From Mactra quadrangularis (taxonomy: Eukaryota; Mollusca; Bivalvia; Venerida; Mactridae), in contig CM046303.1 of NCBI GenBank assembly GCA_025267735.1, positions 46,017,380 to 46,081,379 on the forward strand: 64,000 nt of DNA, in the 5' to 3' direction. The notes beneath the pieces are model-generated. The model was not told the DNA's origin and did not search any database. It saw only the letters and a list, made by a program, of their open reading frames with translations. The stretch's first letter is position 1. The number at the start of each line of letters is the position of its first letter. Made by a program: the position numbers and the translations under genes. Shown here piece by piece: positions 12,401-21,764 of this stretch.

Positions 12401-15178
12401 AATCAAAGGGAGATAACACTGAAAACTCCAAATAAACTGTCATACTTTGCCGTTCCTTATTATCTCCCTTGTTTGTGTTTTATTACTTTTTTGCGTTGCA
12501 CGTATGATGTTTTGTGTCGCATTACATACCAGTATACCGCGAGGCTACTTAGCTCTATATGTTTAAGATTAAACAGTACAGAGAGCATACCTTTGTCAGT
12601 AACAGACAAAATTCATAATTTGTATTTCCATATTTTTGTTGTTTGGTTTAACGCCGTAGCAACACATTATATAGGTCAAATAACGGCGGTCAGTCAACCT
12701 ACTCACTGTTTCTGGAAAGGCTAAATCTCTGGATTTAGCTGTTAACCAACTACTAGGCGCATACTTTTGTCAGTGACTGACAACTGCCCTACATGATTAA
12801 TGGTAGGGGGGAGAATGGTCGTAGAAATAATTTCATGATCAAGCTCCACTAAAGTATGCCCCGTCCTGGATTCGAACCCACGACCCCTCGATCAGTAGAC
12901 TTGTATGCTACAAACCAACTGAGCAAGCCGCGTGGGTTATATTGCGATATATTAGGAAGAGTGGCCATGAAAAAATAAGTTTAACAGTAGTAAGAACTTT
13001 ACGGCAGGACTCAGACCCTATTAAACTGAGCTTTTATGATTATCGTAATATGCCTGTGATCGATGATAATTGCAGAATAAATTGACTATACTACAACAAT
13101 AATATATAACAAATCAATATCAAGACGTCAATGAGTTAACTCCCTTAAAAAACAAACGGTAATCATTACTTTTGATTATACAGTGATATGATAGTTCGCA
13201 TTAAACTCAAGAGAATGTGACTGTCTTTAATTTATAATAGTCTAATGTATGCGAACACGCTGTTCCATACACAGAGATCGTCAAGATACTCTATTATAAT
13301 TCTTACGGTGGCATATAGGTGACATGGAGATATATTCAAAATTTACGTGCGCACGCAATAACGTTTACATGGCCACGCAATAGCTGTACGTGCGCACACC
13401 CAACAAAATGGCCGCCAATTTCGACAACTCTCATTGGTCAATTATAACGTGCGCACGTAAAGCTATTGCGTGGCCACGTAAACGTTATTGCGTGCGCACG
13501 TAAAAGCTACTGCGTGCGCACGTAAAGCTATTACGTGGCCACGTAAACGTTATTTCATGCGCACGTAATAGCTACTGCGTGGCCACGTAAACGTTATTGC
13601 GTGCGCACGTAAATTTTAAATATGTCACCTCTGTGCCACCGTAGAATCTTGATAACCTCTGCGTATGAAATTGAAATTGGTGCATAAGTACGCACTAACT
13701 AATCATTTTCTGCAAAAAAAATCAGATTTCAGATCCGACTAATAGATTGTGACATTAACAAGATGTACATGTCATGACACACACAATGATGTTTATGAAG
13801 CTAAAATTCCTGTACCTACAACTTAGTAAATATACTCGGGTTTCAAGCATGTTTGTTCAGTTTATTTTATAATAAAACTATTGAAATCATTCAAATTTAG
13901 TAATAGGTATATTGAATGATGTAATTATGTAAACATTTGCAGCTTCATATAATAGCACTCGAGGTTATGGTTTGAGTATATTATATTTACGTTTCTACAA
14001 ATATTTAAAAAAAATATTATAATGCATTGTATAGGAAATTCTTAAGTTGATTAAAGGTACGTGCCTTATAGATCCTCAAAAACATACACCACATCGATAT
14101 GTAATGTATTCCGTACATTGATTATAGATGCTCACCTACGACGTTTCTGGTAAAGACATCTTGGTTTGTCGTTCAGATGCATGATAATTACTAACTTATG
14201 CCAACAGCCTTTGCAGTTAGATTATTACGCATCTGAACTCAGTAACTATGATTTATTTACTGGAAAATCACGATTATTTAAAATACATCTGAATAAATTC
14301 TAAATAGATATTTTTCTGTCATACTACTATGATAGTTTTGTACATCTGATCTCAATAACAGTGATTATTTCACCGTCAAATCACCATGGTTTACTTCGCA
14401 TCTGAACTCTAAACAGTTTTACTCATCCACAAGTCACAATGATTCTTTTGCGCACAGTTGTCTATTTATTCACTGGTAAATCACAATGATTGATTTCGGT
14501 CTGCACTCTCATCTATATAGATAATCACCGGCCAATCACTCAAACTCTAAAAAGTTACTGATTCACAGGCAAATAGTTGAATGGCTTACAATGCATCTCA
14601 AATCAAATAAGTTATTTATTCACCGACAAATACTGCAATGGTTTACAATGCATCTCAATTCAAACTAGTGATTTTTTCCACCAAATATCGCAAAGGTTAA
14701 CAACGCATCTCAATTATAACTAGTGATTTTTTCCACCAAATATCGCAATGGTTAACAACGCATCTCACTACAAACTAGCGATTTTTCCGGCAAATATCGC
14801 AATGGTTAACAACGCATCTCAATTCAAACTAGCGATTTTTTCCGGCAAATATCACAATGGTTAACAACGCAACTCAATTCAAACTAGCGATTTTTTCCGG
14901 CAAATATTGCAATGGTTAACAACGCATCTCAATTCAAACTAGTGATTTATTCACCGGTTATTATCGCAATGATTAACAACGCATTTGAAATCAAATTGGT
15001 GAGCTTTTCACCGGCGAATATTACATCGGTTTTACCACGCATCAGAACGAACTCAGAACAGTTATTTATTCACCGGCTTATTTCGAGTTGTTGTGTATAC
15101 ATGTTTTAAATGTATGGTCTTACCTGTTGCAGCACCAATCAAGGCCAGAGTAACCAGAATCAAAGTAAGTTTACCCAT
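339..15178 (-). CDS. GH18 chitinase, secreted (8 coding exons)
   Basis: Secreted endo-chitinase that hydrolyses beta-1,4 GlcNAc polymers by substrate-assisted catalysis. Exons in coding order: 15178-15124, 11094-10908, 5447-5195, 3841-3717, 3391-3268, 2325-2137, 1231-1112, 488-343 (or to 339 with stop). All phases join without a break. Conceptual protein: signal peptide about residues 1-19; DGLDLDWE at 138-145 matching DxxDxDxE, catalytic acid Glu145; MAYD at 215-218; MPLYGRSF at 269-276; GGIMVWALD near 361, with the conserved Trp at 366. About 400 residues if TAA at 339-341 ends it, typical of a single-domain GH18 such as the AMCase/chitotriosidase catalytic domain. No chitin-binding domain is visible; one could lie beyond bp 1. 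The start ATG sits directly after a splice acceptor, so the 5'UTR must come from an unseen upstream exon. The exact subfamily cannot be set from sequence alone. Confidence 0.93.
1112..1231 (-). CDS. Chitinase coding exon 7
   Basis: 40 codons, phase 0 on both sides: [17 protein letters not shown], then [20 protein letters not shown]. The WVGYDD block is a GH18 hallmark. Confidence 0.93.
1296..1510 (-). mobile_element. tRNA-derived SINE, family A, 5'-truncated
   Basis: Shares its body with 10640-10882 but stops just inside the tRNA-like head. Flanked by a perfect 11-bp target duplication AGCAGGTAATC (1285-1295 and 1511-1521). The 3' end carries the ACGCCGT...ACGGCGT hairpin and a TAAA-type tail. 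It lies in the intron between chitinase exons 7 and 6. Confidence 0.85.
2137..2325 (-). CDS. Chitinase coding exon 6
   Basis: 63 codons, phase 0 on both sides. Contains [28 protein letters not shown] and the GFKSYYE end. These match the alpha/beta insertion side of the GH18 barrel. Confidence 0.93.
2420..2960. repeat. Degenerate AT-rich tandem repeat
   Basis: Repeated phrases such as AAACTAATGATACAAGAACA and TTAGAAAAATAAACGATG recur roughly every 55-65 bp with many changes. It fills most of the intron between chitinase exons 6 and 5 and has no coding frame. Confidence 0.7.
3268..3391 (-). CDS. Chitinase coding exon 5 (MAYD strand)
   Basis: Encodes [18 protein letters not shown] and the [11 protein letters not shown] substrate-cleft segment. 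I placed the donor after GAT (gtaggt), the only nearby GT that leaves phase 0, which exon 6 requires. Confidence 0.9.
3717..3841 (-). CDS. Chitinase coding exon 4
   Basis: Encodes the LHDEF and [20 protein letters not shown] segment that precedes the MAYD strand in animal chitinases. The split Ser codon AG/C joins exactly to the next exon. Confidence 0.92.
3842..5194. other. Chitinase intron 3-4
   Basis: AT-rich intron. The only structure seen is a short hairpin near 3970-4029, where TGTTCTGTTCTGTTC faces GAACAGAACAGAACA. The rest shows nothing recognisable. Confidence 0.5.
5195..5447 (-). CDS. Chitinase coding exon 3 (catalytic motif)
   Basis: Carries [12 protein letters not shown], the GH18 strand-3 SxGG-like motif, and [11 protein letters not shown] with all three Asp residues and the catalytic Glu intact, so this is expected to be an active hydrolase rather than a chitinase-like lectin. 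Phases: one base in, phase 0 out. Confidence 0.95.
5532..5585 (+). mobile_element. Hairpin-only mini-retroposon, copy 1
   Basis: 54-bp insertion reading CGGCGCAATATGACC, then GGTGCGCCG, then a (CAAA) tail. Flanked by near-identical 15-bp duplications AAGAACAATGTTGTT (5517-5531) and AAGAACAAGGTTGTC (5586-5600). It resembles the 3' terminal hairpin of the SINEs in this window with no tRNA head. Confidence 0.75.
5640..5745 (+). mobile_element. tRNA-like SINE head, diverged
   Basis: Box A-like GACCGAGTGATTACAAC and box B-like GGTTCGAGTCA lie at tRNA-like spacing within chitinase intron 2. No cloverleaf good enough for a functional tRNA was found, so a decayed SINE is more likely. Confidence 0.4.
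6377..6690 (-). mobile_element. tRNA-derived SINE, family B, full length
   Basis: On the minus strand it begins AAGCCGCCCGGCTAGCTCAG, with box A TAGCTCAGTTGGTAGC and box B GGTTCGATTCC. It ends in the CGCCGT...ACGGCG hairpin and a CAAA/CAAAA tail. Perfect 10-bp target duplication TTGTCAAACG at 6367-6376 and 6691-6700. The head resembles tRNA-Ala/Lys-type genes, but it sits in a repeat found several times here. Confidence 0.9.
7310..7640. repeat. Degenerate GTGCT/CAGTG simple repeat
   Basis: Long stretch of near-repeats of TGTGCTGTGCTG and GCAGTG with no fixed period, in chitinase intron 2. The minus strand stays open here only because of the biased composition. Confidence 0.75.
8426..8859. 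mobile_element. hAT-type MITE, family 1, copy 1
   Basis: 434 bp, same length and sequence family as 34180-34613. Ends TAGGGCTG and CAGCCCTA. Flanks CGAAGCAG and CAACGCAG agree at 6 of 8 positions, a worn 8-bp duplication. Internal GATCCGATCC and CGGATCGC-type motifs recur near both ends. Contains no transposase. Confidence 0.8.
8860..10440. other. Chitinase intron 2, unique part
   Basis: AT-rich sequence after the MITE. No exon, RNA gene or repeat recognised apart from short homopolymer runs near 10320-10390. Confidence 0.45.
10445..10640. repeat. ATAATCCATAAA short tandem repeat
   Basis: Irregular tandem copies of ATAATCCATAAA, tight at 10455-10550 and looser towards 10635. The SINE at 10640 inserted at its edge. 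Confidence 0.8.
10640..10882 (-). mobile_element. tRNA-derived SINE, family A, near full length
   Basis: Minus-strand head carries box B GGTTCGAATCCC-like sequence (GGGTTCGAATCCCACCC). The body matches 1296-1510 and the 3' hairpin is ACGCCGT...ACGGCGT with a TAAA-type tail. Perfect 11-bp target duplication ATAAAATTAAT at 10629-10639 and 10883-10893. Its near edge is only 14 bp from the chitinase exon 2 donor. Confidence 0.88.
10908..11094 (-). CDS. Chitinase coding exon 2 (first TIM-barrel strand)
   Basis: Opens with [17 protein letters not shown], the usual N-terminus of mature animal chitinases (VCYxTNWxxYR), then the [15 protein letters not shown] segment. The Cys pair in VCY and LCTH normally forms a disulfide in this family. 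Acceptor ttgcag, donor gtaagt. A SINE lies only 14 bp beyond the donor. Confidence 0.93.
11200..11647. mobile_element. hAT-type MITE, family 3, copy 1
   Basis: 448 bp with ends TAGGGGTGTAAC and GTAACACCCCTA and a perfect 8-bp duplication CTATTTAT (11192-11199 and 11648-11655). The interior is rich in GGCAATATATTGCAA-type palindromes near both ends. No coding capacity. Confidence 0.9.
11805..11885 (-). mobile_element. tRNA-like SINE head, diverged
   Basis: The minus strand contains AGTGATAGGCCGTTAAGGG and GAGTTCGAAACCC, positioned like boxes A and B. Most likely a decayed SINE in chitinase intron 1. Confidence 0.45.
12404..12471. repeat. Short inverted repeat, GGGAGATAAC motif
   Basis: CAAAGGGAGATAAC at 12404-12417 faces TTATCTCCCTTG at 12460-12471, so the pair can fold as a stem with a 42-bp loop. 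The same motif pair recurs at 49446-49492. Confidence 0.6.
12635..12937 (-). mobile_element. tRNA-derived SINE, family B, copy 2
   Basis: Matches 6377-6690 along its length. The tail (TTTGGTTTAACGCCGTAG on the plus strand) is at the left and the tRNA-like head at the right, with the box region slightly rearranged (extra CAAAC before CTGAGC). No clear target duplication found. Confidence 0.85.
13304..13643. mobile_element. Palindrome-rich MITE with GTGCGCAC/TGGCCA array
   Basis: About 340 bp with inverted ends TACGGTGGCATATAGGTGACA and the complement of CTGTGCCACCGTA. Inside, the palindromes ACGTGCGCACGT and CGTGGCCACG alternate about every 22 bp, joined by AAGCTATTG or AACGTTATTG. The middle (13390-13445) is unique. 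No transposase. Flanks give no clean duplication. Confidence 0.75.
14200..15095. repeat. Satellite-like tandem repeat, about 55-60 bp unit
   Basis: Units built on AATGGTTAACAACGCATCTC and TTCAAACTAGCGATTTTTTC, sharpest from 14600 to 15000 and decaying leftward to about 14200. The block ends about 30 bp from chitinase exon 1. No coding frame runs through it consistently. Confidence 0.85.
15124..15178 (-). CDS. Chitinase coding exon 1 (signal peptide)
   Basis: Encodes [18 protein letters not shown] plus one base of the next codon, a classic hydrophobic secretion signal. The minus-strand sequence reads ttttcacag then ATG, so translation begins at the first base of the exon. The donor is gtaaga. 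Phase 1 fits the following exon, completing Ala19. Confidence 0.88.
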
Positions 15179-15589
15179 CTGTGAAAACAAAATAAATAAT
15201 TCAGTGTAAATATCAGTAAAATATGTTTGAAGCGTTATATGTACAAGTAGAAAATGTTAAGGAACTTTTGGGAGCGCTTATCTTAAATTTTGTTTTGACC
15301 CTATGATCTTGGATTGTAATGCGTAATAATTTCGTTGCTCTGAATAATCAGACCTAATATGTTCATATGCTCTAGCAAGTTTTTCTTCAGGTGATAAGAT
15401 AAACACTATGTCTTCCTAGAGTTTTTATTAACTTGTTGTGGGATACTTTTCAAATGTGCTCGTGATGAATAAGTTGCTAAACCAACTCGTTTGGCTCAGC
15501 TTGAGTTGACTTACTCCATGTCTTTGAATAAACCTATATTTTCAAATCAAAGCTTTTGAATCAGAACTACGTAAGTGAATACCTTCGCC

Positions 15590-15740
15590 AGTGACTAACA
15601 ACTGTTCCATAAGATATGGAAGTAGTCCGAAGATTAGCCATAGAAAATAATAAATGGCAAGACTACAGGTCCCGACGGGTAATCGAACAGAATTCCTAGT
15701 CAGAAGCGCAACAGACTTAGCTAATTGGTTGGATTTGTCT
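15590..15740 (-). mobile_element. Diverged SINE upstream of chitinase
   Basis: The minus strand has TTAGCTAAGTCTGTTGCGC and GTTCGATTACCCG as box A/B relics. The adjoining ACTTACGTAG...CGCCAGTGACTAACAAC region resembles the family B body. No intact promoter of the chitinase could be recognised here. Confidence 0.5.
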
Positions 15741-16289
15741 GAATTCGAAATACCAATTACGCTGCAATACAATTCTTGATTTTAAAGATGGAATAAGAGC
15801 ATTGTGTTAAAGGCATAACATTAACAGGCACACGAAATTTGGTTTGTTTTGTTTCAACAAAACAAATTCCTTTTCTGGTATCTGAATCGAATGTTATGTT
15901 CTTCATTTATGTTAGCTTTATGATAGAGACGGGTCATCCATCTAAAATGAATATTTACAAGTACTTCAGTGAATATATTAAATTGAAAGTGGTCTCAAAA
16001 AACGTGGCGACATAAAGAACAAATAAATATAAAGTCACAATTCTTAAATCTAGGTCAAACAAGATCTGTATTTCTTCTTATCTTATACATTAATGTATAC
16101 TAATTTAATCATATTTAGATTTAAGAGCTGATGGACTTTCAAATGACGCATAATAACAATTAAGTATGACGAATTAACCCCCCGAGATGACGCAGACTTT
16201 GCGTGTCAATTTCCAAGATTATTGGTAACGCATTAAAATAAAACGTAAAAGGTAAAAAATAGTAAGGTAAAAACTATACAATTTGGACC

Positions 16290-16800
16290 GCATGCGTGAG
16301 TGGTGAAACATATTTTATGCTTATGAGTTGTTCCCTGGATGACGTAGCTGGAACATGACCTGGGAGGTTGTTCCAGTGATACATTGTATAATTTTATGGT
16401 TCTAAGATAGAACGAAAAATATCGCTTGGGAGGGTAAGATAGTTAAATATAAGCATGGCATGAGGGCGAAAATTTTTTTTACATCAAGATCAGTATTCTG
16501 TCTATTTGCGTAATTCAAGTTGACTTAGTACGAAGTATGCAAGGATAGTTGTCACACTATACGCTCGTCCGAATTATGTTTTTTCAAAATGGTGCTGATC
16601 AAAGTTGACTGGCCTCTACTTAACCATTGTGTTATTTATTGTGGGATGACCAGACTTCAGAGGCGTATTCCAGTTGAGACCTTACTAGTGTTTTGAATGC
16701 TAGTGATTTTGTTTTCTGTGATCTAACCAAGAGGTTTCTTTTTAGGAAGACAAATTATTAGGTTTTTGGGTTGGCCTATTAATTTAGACCTTCTGTGAGT
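16290..16800 (-). pseudogene. Non-LTR retrotransposon 3' relic
   Basis: On the minus strand, 16753-16624 reads FLKRNLLVRSQKTKSLAFKT then LVRSQLEYASEVWSSHNK and a stop, the usual C-terminal part of CR1/Jockey-type reverse transcriptase proteins. Further on, 16390-16330 encodes YHWNNLPGHVPATSS, matching the common LWNxLP tail motif. Frames are broken between them, so this is a dead 5'-truncated copy. Confidence 0.75.
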
Positions 16801-16809
16801 CAATGTCTT

Positions 16810-17440
16810 TATTTTGTTAAAATACGTGGCTTTAAAGGTTTACTACTAATGTTTATAGTGTTATAATTTATTCTATAGCACACACGACGTATCAGGTAAC
16901 AAAACTAATTCAAGGATTAATGTATATCTTATGTACAAGGTTATTGAAGTTATTTATTCATTTTATGTTGTTTTAAGGCGCATCGGCACATATTAGCCTT
17001 GTAGCGCGCATATAACACAAATGATGGGAACATGAAAGTAACTACATGTACTTGTAGACAAATGCTAAAAATATGAGTGTAAATAAGTCATATGATTATA
17101 ATGTATTAAAATAAAGTAGGTTTTGAGTTAATGAAGCGTTGTGCCAAATATTCATGTAAAAAAATAAAAACTCTTTTTATCATTACTAAAATCACTGGAG
17201 GAAAAATATTTTGTCACAGTTCGTCAACGAGCATTTCTGTACGTCTGCGCTGTTATTTCTTGTATAATCCATTTGGAGGGTGCATTTTATTGCTGTTGAA
17301 CTGTATTATATCATTTTGTCATGAAATGCTAACTAAATCTCGAAGACAATTCTAAATAAAAAGAGTTACCCCCGCTGTCATTACAATGTGGTACCAATGA
17401 AATTTTTTTTTTCATGATCCGAGCCATTCTCAATTATAGT
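16810..17440. other. Intergenic, no gene seen
   Basis: AT-rich DNA with a 74-codon chance ORF at 17131-17355 that has no family features. Nothing else recognised. Confidence 0.4.
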
Positions 17441-17448
17441 TTTATAAC

Positions 17449-18007
17449 TAGGGCTGTCACGATATACCGGTATATTGCAATACGCTGCTGCGGCAATACG
17501 TGACGCGGTACGAATTTTAACGTACCGGTATTTGGCGATATATTCTATTTAATTCGAAAAAATCCCCTCCGCGAAATAAAAGTAGCTAAACGTCAGTTTT
17601 ACATTGTTCATTCAATCTAAGCTTAAGTTACAAGAATTAAACTGACTGGGACGCGTTCGATTATTTATACGGAACGTGTGCAAAATATGTTTTTGAATCG
17701 AAAAACTTAGGGACAGAAAGTTGTGATAAGCATGGTGTCCAGGAGCTTAATAGCTAAGATGTTCTGCAGCCAAGGGGGTGATCATTTCTTCTAACTAAGC
17801 ATCTTTTTTATATGCAAATCATATATTACAGTCCTAAATGACCCAGTGAAACTAGATTCAAGTAGTTGCATATAAGATTAGCAATGTTTCTGTTGAATAC
17901 AACAGAGACACAACGAATCTATTAACCCACAATAGTTCGTGGTACGTATCGCAATACGGTGCTAGCGTATTGCAATATATCGCGATTGGCGTATCGTGAC
18001 AGCCCTA
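17449..18007. mobile_element. hAT-type MITE, family 2, copy 1
   Basis: 559 bp, ends TAGGGCTGTCACGATA and ATCGTGACAGCCCTA, perfect 8-bp duplication TTTATAAC (17441-17448 and 18008-18015). Subterminal ATACCGGTATATTGCAATAC and TATTGCAATATATCGCGA elements are near-complementary. No transposase. Confidence 0.92.
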
Positions 18008-18015
18008 TTTATAAC

Positions 18016-19740
18016 CTTAAACTTCAATAAACACCAAATGGTCTAAAACATTCATTTTGGTAACATTATAAACTTATAATACATGTAGTTTATATTCGGA
18101 ATTTGGATTTATAGAGTATTCCAGCCAATTAGGGTTTGTCAATACCTTGTGCATGTATACATACTTATACGAATGTACTCATAATTTTGGGTCACATTTG
18201 TGACCTTAAGTCTATAAAGGACGTTTAATCAAGAAGTTGTCGTGTGTTGGGCATGCGTTTTCTATGACACACCGACGAGTCCTTATCTTTCAACAAACCA
18301 ATGAAAATACGTTCGCCTAATTTAAAACAGGAAGTGGCGAAATGCAAACCATCATTAATTTTATATTATCAAACTCCAAACAGTGCTTACGTGAGTTACG
18401 TAACGCTTTGCTACTTATCGATTTTATAAAAGGGAAATAACTGCTGCGGGGAGTATGTTGTATTATCCGACTGACGCTTTTATAAAAGCTGTGATAGTTT
18501 TAGCAGAGGCATCTTTCCCGATCATTCCTAGCCTAGGGTCCACAGAAACGAGATATATGCTCGTACAATAACATTTAAAGTAGTAAACTAGTACTACCCG
18601 AAATTTCCCGATAAATTAATATGTGAATTATTAACTGAATTTTCTGAACAAAAATATATCGAGCGGTAAACGAGTTCTTCAAATATTTTAATGCGAGTAT
18701 TTTCGGAAAAGCAAACATAATAATTATTGTATGCTCTATTTGATCTGTTCTTTATTTTTTTTCTGGTTCAATACTAAAGCGGTTATCAAGAGTTTGTTGA
18801 ATTATTAATGGTCATGATACTATATGTTCTGATTTAATAACAGCCAATCGGATTACAGGGTAAATTCTAGTCTACATTACACATGACTAAATCAACCTTG
18901 ATCTATTTATGTTCGAACTGAAAACATTTTATTGTAAAATCAGTTTTTGTAGAGAGCTTACCGACATTCAAATTATGATGGTAGATCTACACTTTAAGCA
19001 GTAAACGACTATCATTTGCATCTGATTTGTTGATGTTATCGTAAGAGCGTTTAGAATAAATAAGATTTCGAACTGATCCTCACATTGTAATGAAATAAAG
19101 ACAGCCTAATTCGACGCAGTTTTGCTCAAGTTTCTGATGAAGGACAATGGTCAAGTGACAAGACATGCATGTAGGACCCATAAGGTTCAATATCCTCTTA
19201 GATGGTCAATTACAGTTGAAAATTACAAGCGAACTCAAGATTTGCTACTGGCAGGTGAAAATGAGTACCTGCCAGTGTGATTTAAAAGGTAACATCAAAA
19301 CAAGAAGAAACAATGTTTGCCAATGGTGAAAAGATACTATTTCATTGTCAAGGTCTGGCACTTAATATTGTAAGCGCTAGTGAAAAAAAACCTGATGAAA
19401 AGTTTGACCATTTGTTTAATTATTTCTTATCTTCATAGTCAATTATACTATATTTCAGTAAATTTTGCATGTGTAGTTTTGACAGTATTTCATAATGAAA
19501 ATTAAACTTCCAAATTCGCCTCTTAAATTTCCGTTTTTAATCATTTTACAATGTACACCGCTCGATGATCATATGAGTGGGGCTTTAACAAAATTATCTT
19601 TATAATTAAGTTCACAAACACGTAGCATTAGATTAACATGTTCCCTATCATGTTGATAGCACATAAATTACTAGATGTTTTACAACGTATATTATTGGTT
19701 TTAATGCATTTGACATATACAATGTACATGAATAGCTAAT
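18016..19740. other. Intergenic, mostly unique
   Basis: No gene found. The only clear structure is a perfect 10-bp stem ACTGGCAGGT (19247-19256) / ACCTGCCAGT (19267-19276). Confidence 0.45.
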
Positions 19741-19764
19741 CACTACAAAAGCCGTCCAGCTCGC

Positions 19765-19990
19765 TCAGATGAGCCCCCGATACACTCTTATACTACTTCA
19801 AAGTCAATTCGTGAACAAAATTGTGACCGAGTATGAATTTAACTTGCATATCTTCCGGCTACGTCTCTGTACGGGTGTGTTGTTTTGTGCCATGCGTACC
19901 GTCACCTTAATACGCAAGGCTTCCCACGATCTACGGCTGTCTGCACGTACGGGTCCGCAACAAGCCACGATTTTATGGGACTGAGGCATT
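19765..19990. mobile_element. Dispersed repeat, half-copy of 36885-37228 element
   Basis: Near-identical blocks shared with 37020-37230: CGTGAACAAAATTGTG, ATCTTCCGGCTA, CGGGTGTGTTGTTTTGT and ATTTTATGGGACTGAGG. The left terminal part present in the other copy is missing here. Confidence 0.75.
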
Positions 19991-20074
19991 AGATCCGTGT
20001 CCCCAACAGTGTACTGTGTGAGACCGCCTTTACGGAGATGTACTGTCGTGTAACTATAATATCCACTTAGTTAA

Positions 20075-20150
20075 CTCAACGAGTAGCGTGAATGACAACA
20101 AATCGGTAGTCTAAGGTTCGAATCCAGGGTGGGACCTACAATTTGCAAAC
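20075..20150 (+). mobile_element. tRNA-like SINE head, diverged
   Basis: AGTAGCGTGAATGACAAC followed by AGGTTCGAATCCAGGG gives box A/B-like spacing. The acceptor stem does not pair convincingly, so a SINE relic is preferred over a tRNA gene. Confidence 0.4.
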
Positions 20151-20507
20151 AGATTTTTCTTATGCTGCACGAAATTTGCTGATGTTCCTGTCAGGCGCAT
20201 TTTTACCTTATGACTCGTAAAAAACGACTGTCAAACACACATACTTTATGTAGAATTAAAATAGAGTACGCTAGTTAGGGGTTGGCAATCATATAAATAA
20301 GAAAGTTATTGGAATGGGTTAAGAAGAAAATTCAAATTTGTTCAGAGACACAATTATTTCCGCTAAAACATCATCACAGCATTATTATGTATACACATTG
20401 TCGACTTTGTATAATTAAACGCAACCATTAACATTTTTATTGTCCAAATTTCAGGCTTAAAAATTAAACCCAAAAAATCCAATAATCTTAATGCATCTGT
20501 ACATGTA

Positions 20508-20946
20508 GTATGGATGTAACAATACGGTTAAAACCGAATGGCAATATATTGCAATATGCAAGGCCCATATTGCAACATATTGCAATATGTATCGTTTTTA
20601 AGTAGACATGCAAAGCATGAAGCTATGCACATGCATTACATTCGTTACAAGTATTTTCAAGTAATATCTTATCCAATGCCTTGTGTAAAAATGATTATAT
20701 GTTTATTTTGAAACAGACTTTCCAAAACATATATTCTCTTATTTGACGAAATGTTTATCATATGATATTAAAGCACAAGTAGATAGTTTCAAGTTTTCAA
20801 CACATTTATTCAAATAATTAGATTCGGATAAAAACAATCAGTACGGCACATAACTTCAAAAACTGGCTAAGATAAGAAAACGAACCGGTTAAAAACCGTA
20901 TGAATTCATATAGCAATATTAACCGGTATATCGGTTAACCGTTAAA
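20508..20946. mobile_element. hAT-type MITE, family 3, copy 2 (eroded ends)
   Basis: Aligns with 11200-11647 along its length (TGTAACAATACGGTTAAAACC at the left, GGTATATCGGTTAACCG at the right). The terminal TAGGGG/CCCCTA is lost and no duplication is visible, so it is an older or end-eroded copy. Confidence 0.85.
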
Positions 20947-21764
20947 CATATATTCTGTAGTAAGATTTTGAAGCAATTGCAAAAAAAATCTGCAGACTTT
21001 AGATGGAAGTTTCTAGACTCAAAAGTTGCAACGTAAGTATTACACGTCTAGCTAACTCACCAAATCATCTATTAACGTGACACGTGTCATTAGTCATTAG
21101 ATTAAGATTATTATACATTTTAAATGTAAAGTCTGTCATCCTTTAAAAAAAATATTTAAAAACCAATAAAAACCCATAAAACATGTAGTTTTTGTAAACA
21201 TTAAATACAAAAATATGTTAGTTTTTAAAGCAACGATGTACGAACCTTTACATTCCTTGGGCTGGTTTGAAATTTTAAGATCTGGCCAGTTTTATAGATA
21301 GTACTGATAATATAGCGGTGCCCTACTAACTGTCAAAGAATACTGTACTATTTTCAGAGGTCATATCAGTAATTCTGACATAATCCCTAATATTTGACCG
21401 AGAGATAACGGTACAAATGGCACTTTTAGAAATTTAATATATACATGTATATGAACAAAATTAAATGGTATGATAGTTAATTGTTTCATTCAAGCCAGCC
21501 GTGCTAACTCTGACATAAGCTTGTCTAAAAAATGGTGTCTATATTTTAGTTCATTTGGATTAACTCAGTTGACCAATATGTTTTCAGTAATGTTTTCTTT
21601 GACCGATTTTCATATTCAGCTTTCCTTCGTTGGCTCTATCCATCAGAACCACTGTCCTCTTATCGTCCACAAATATATAGTCAACTAGTTCAGTTCTCCG
21701 ATAACGGGGTTAAATCGGCATAAGAGTTGGAAAGTTAAGAATCCCGGCGCTATGCAACACTGAA

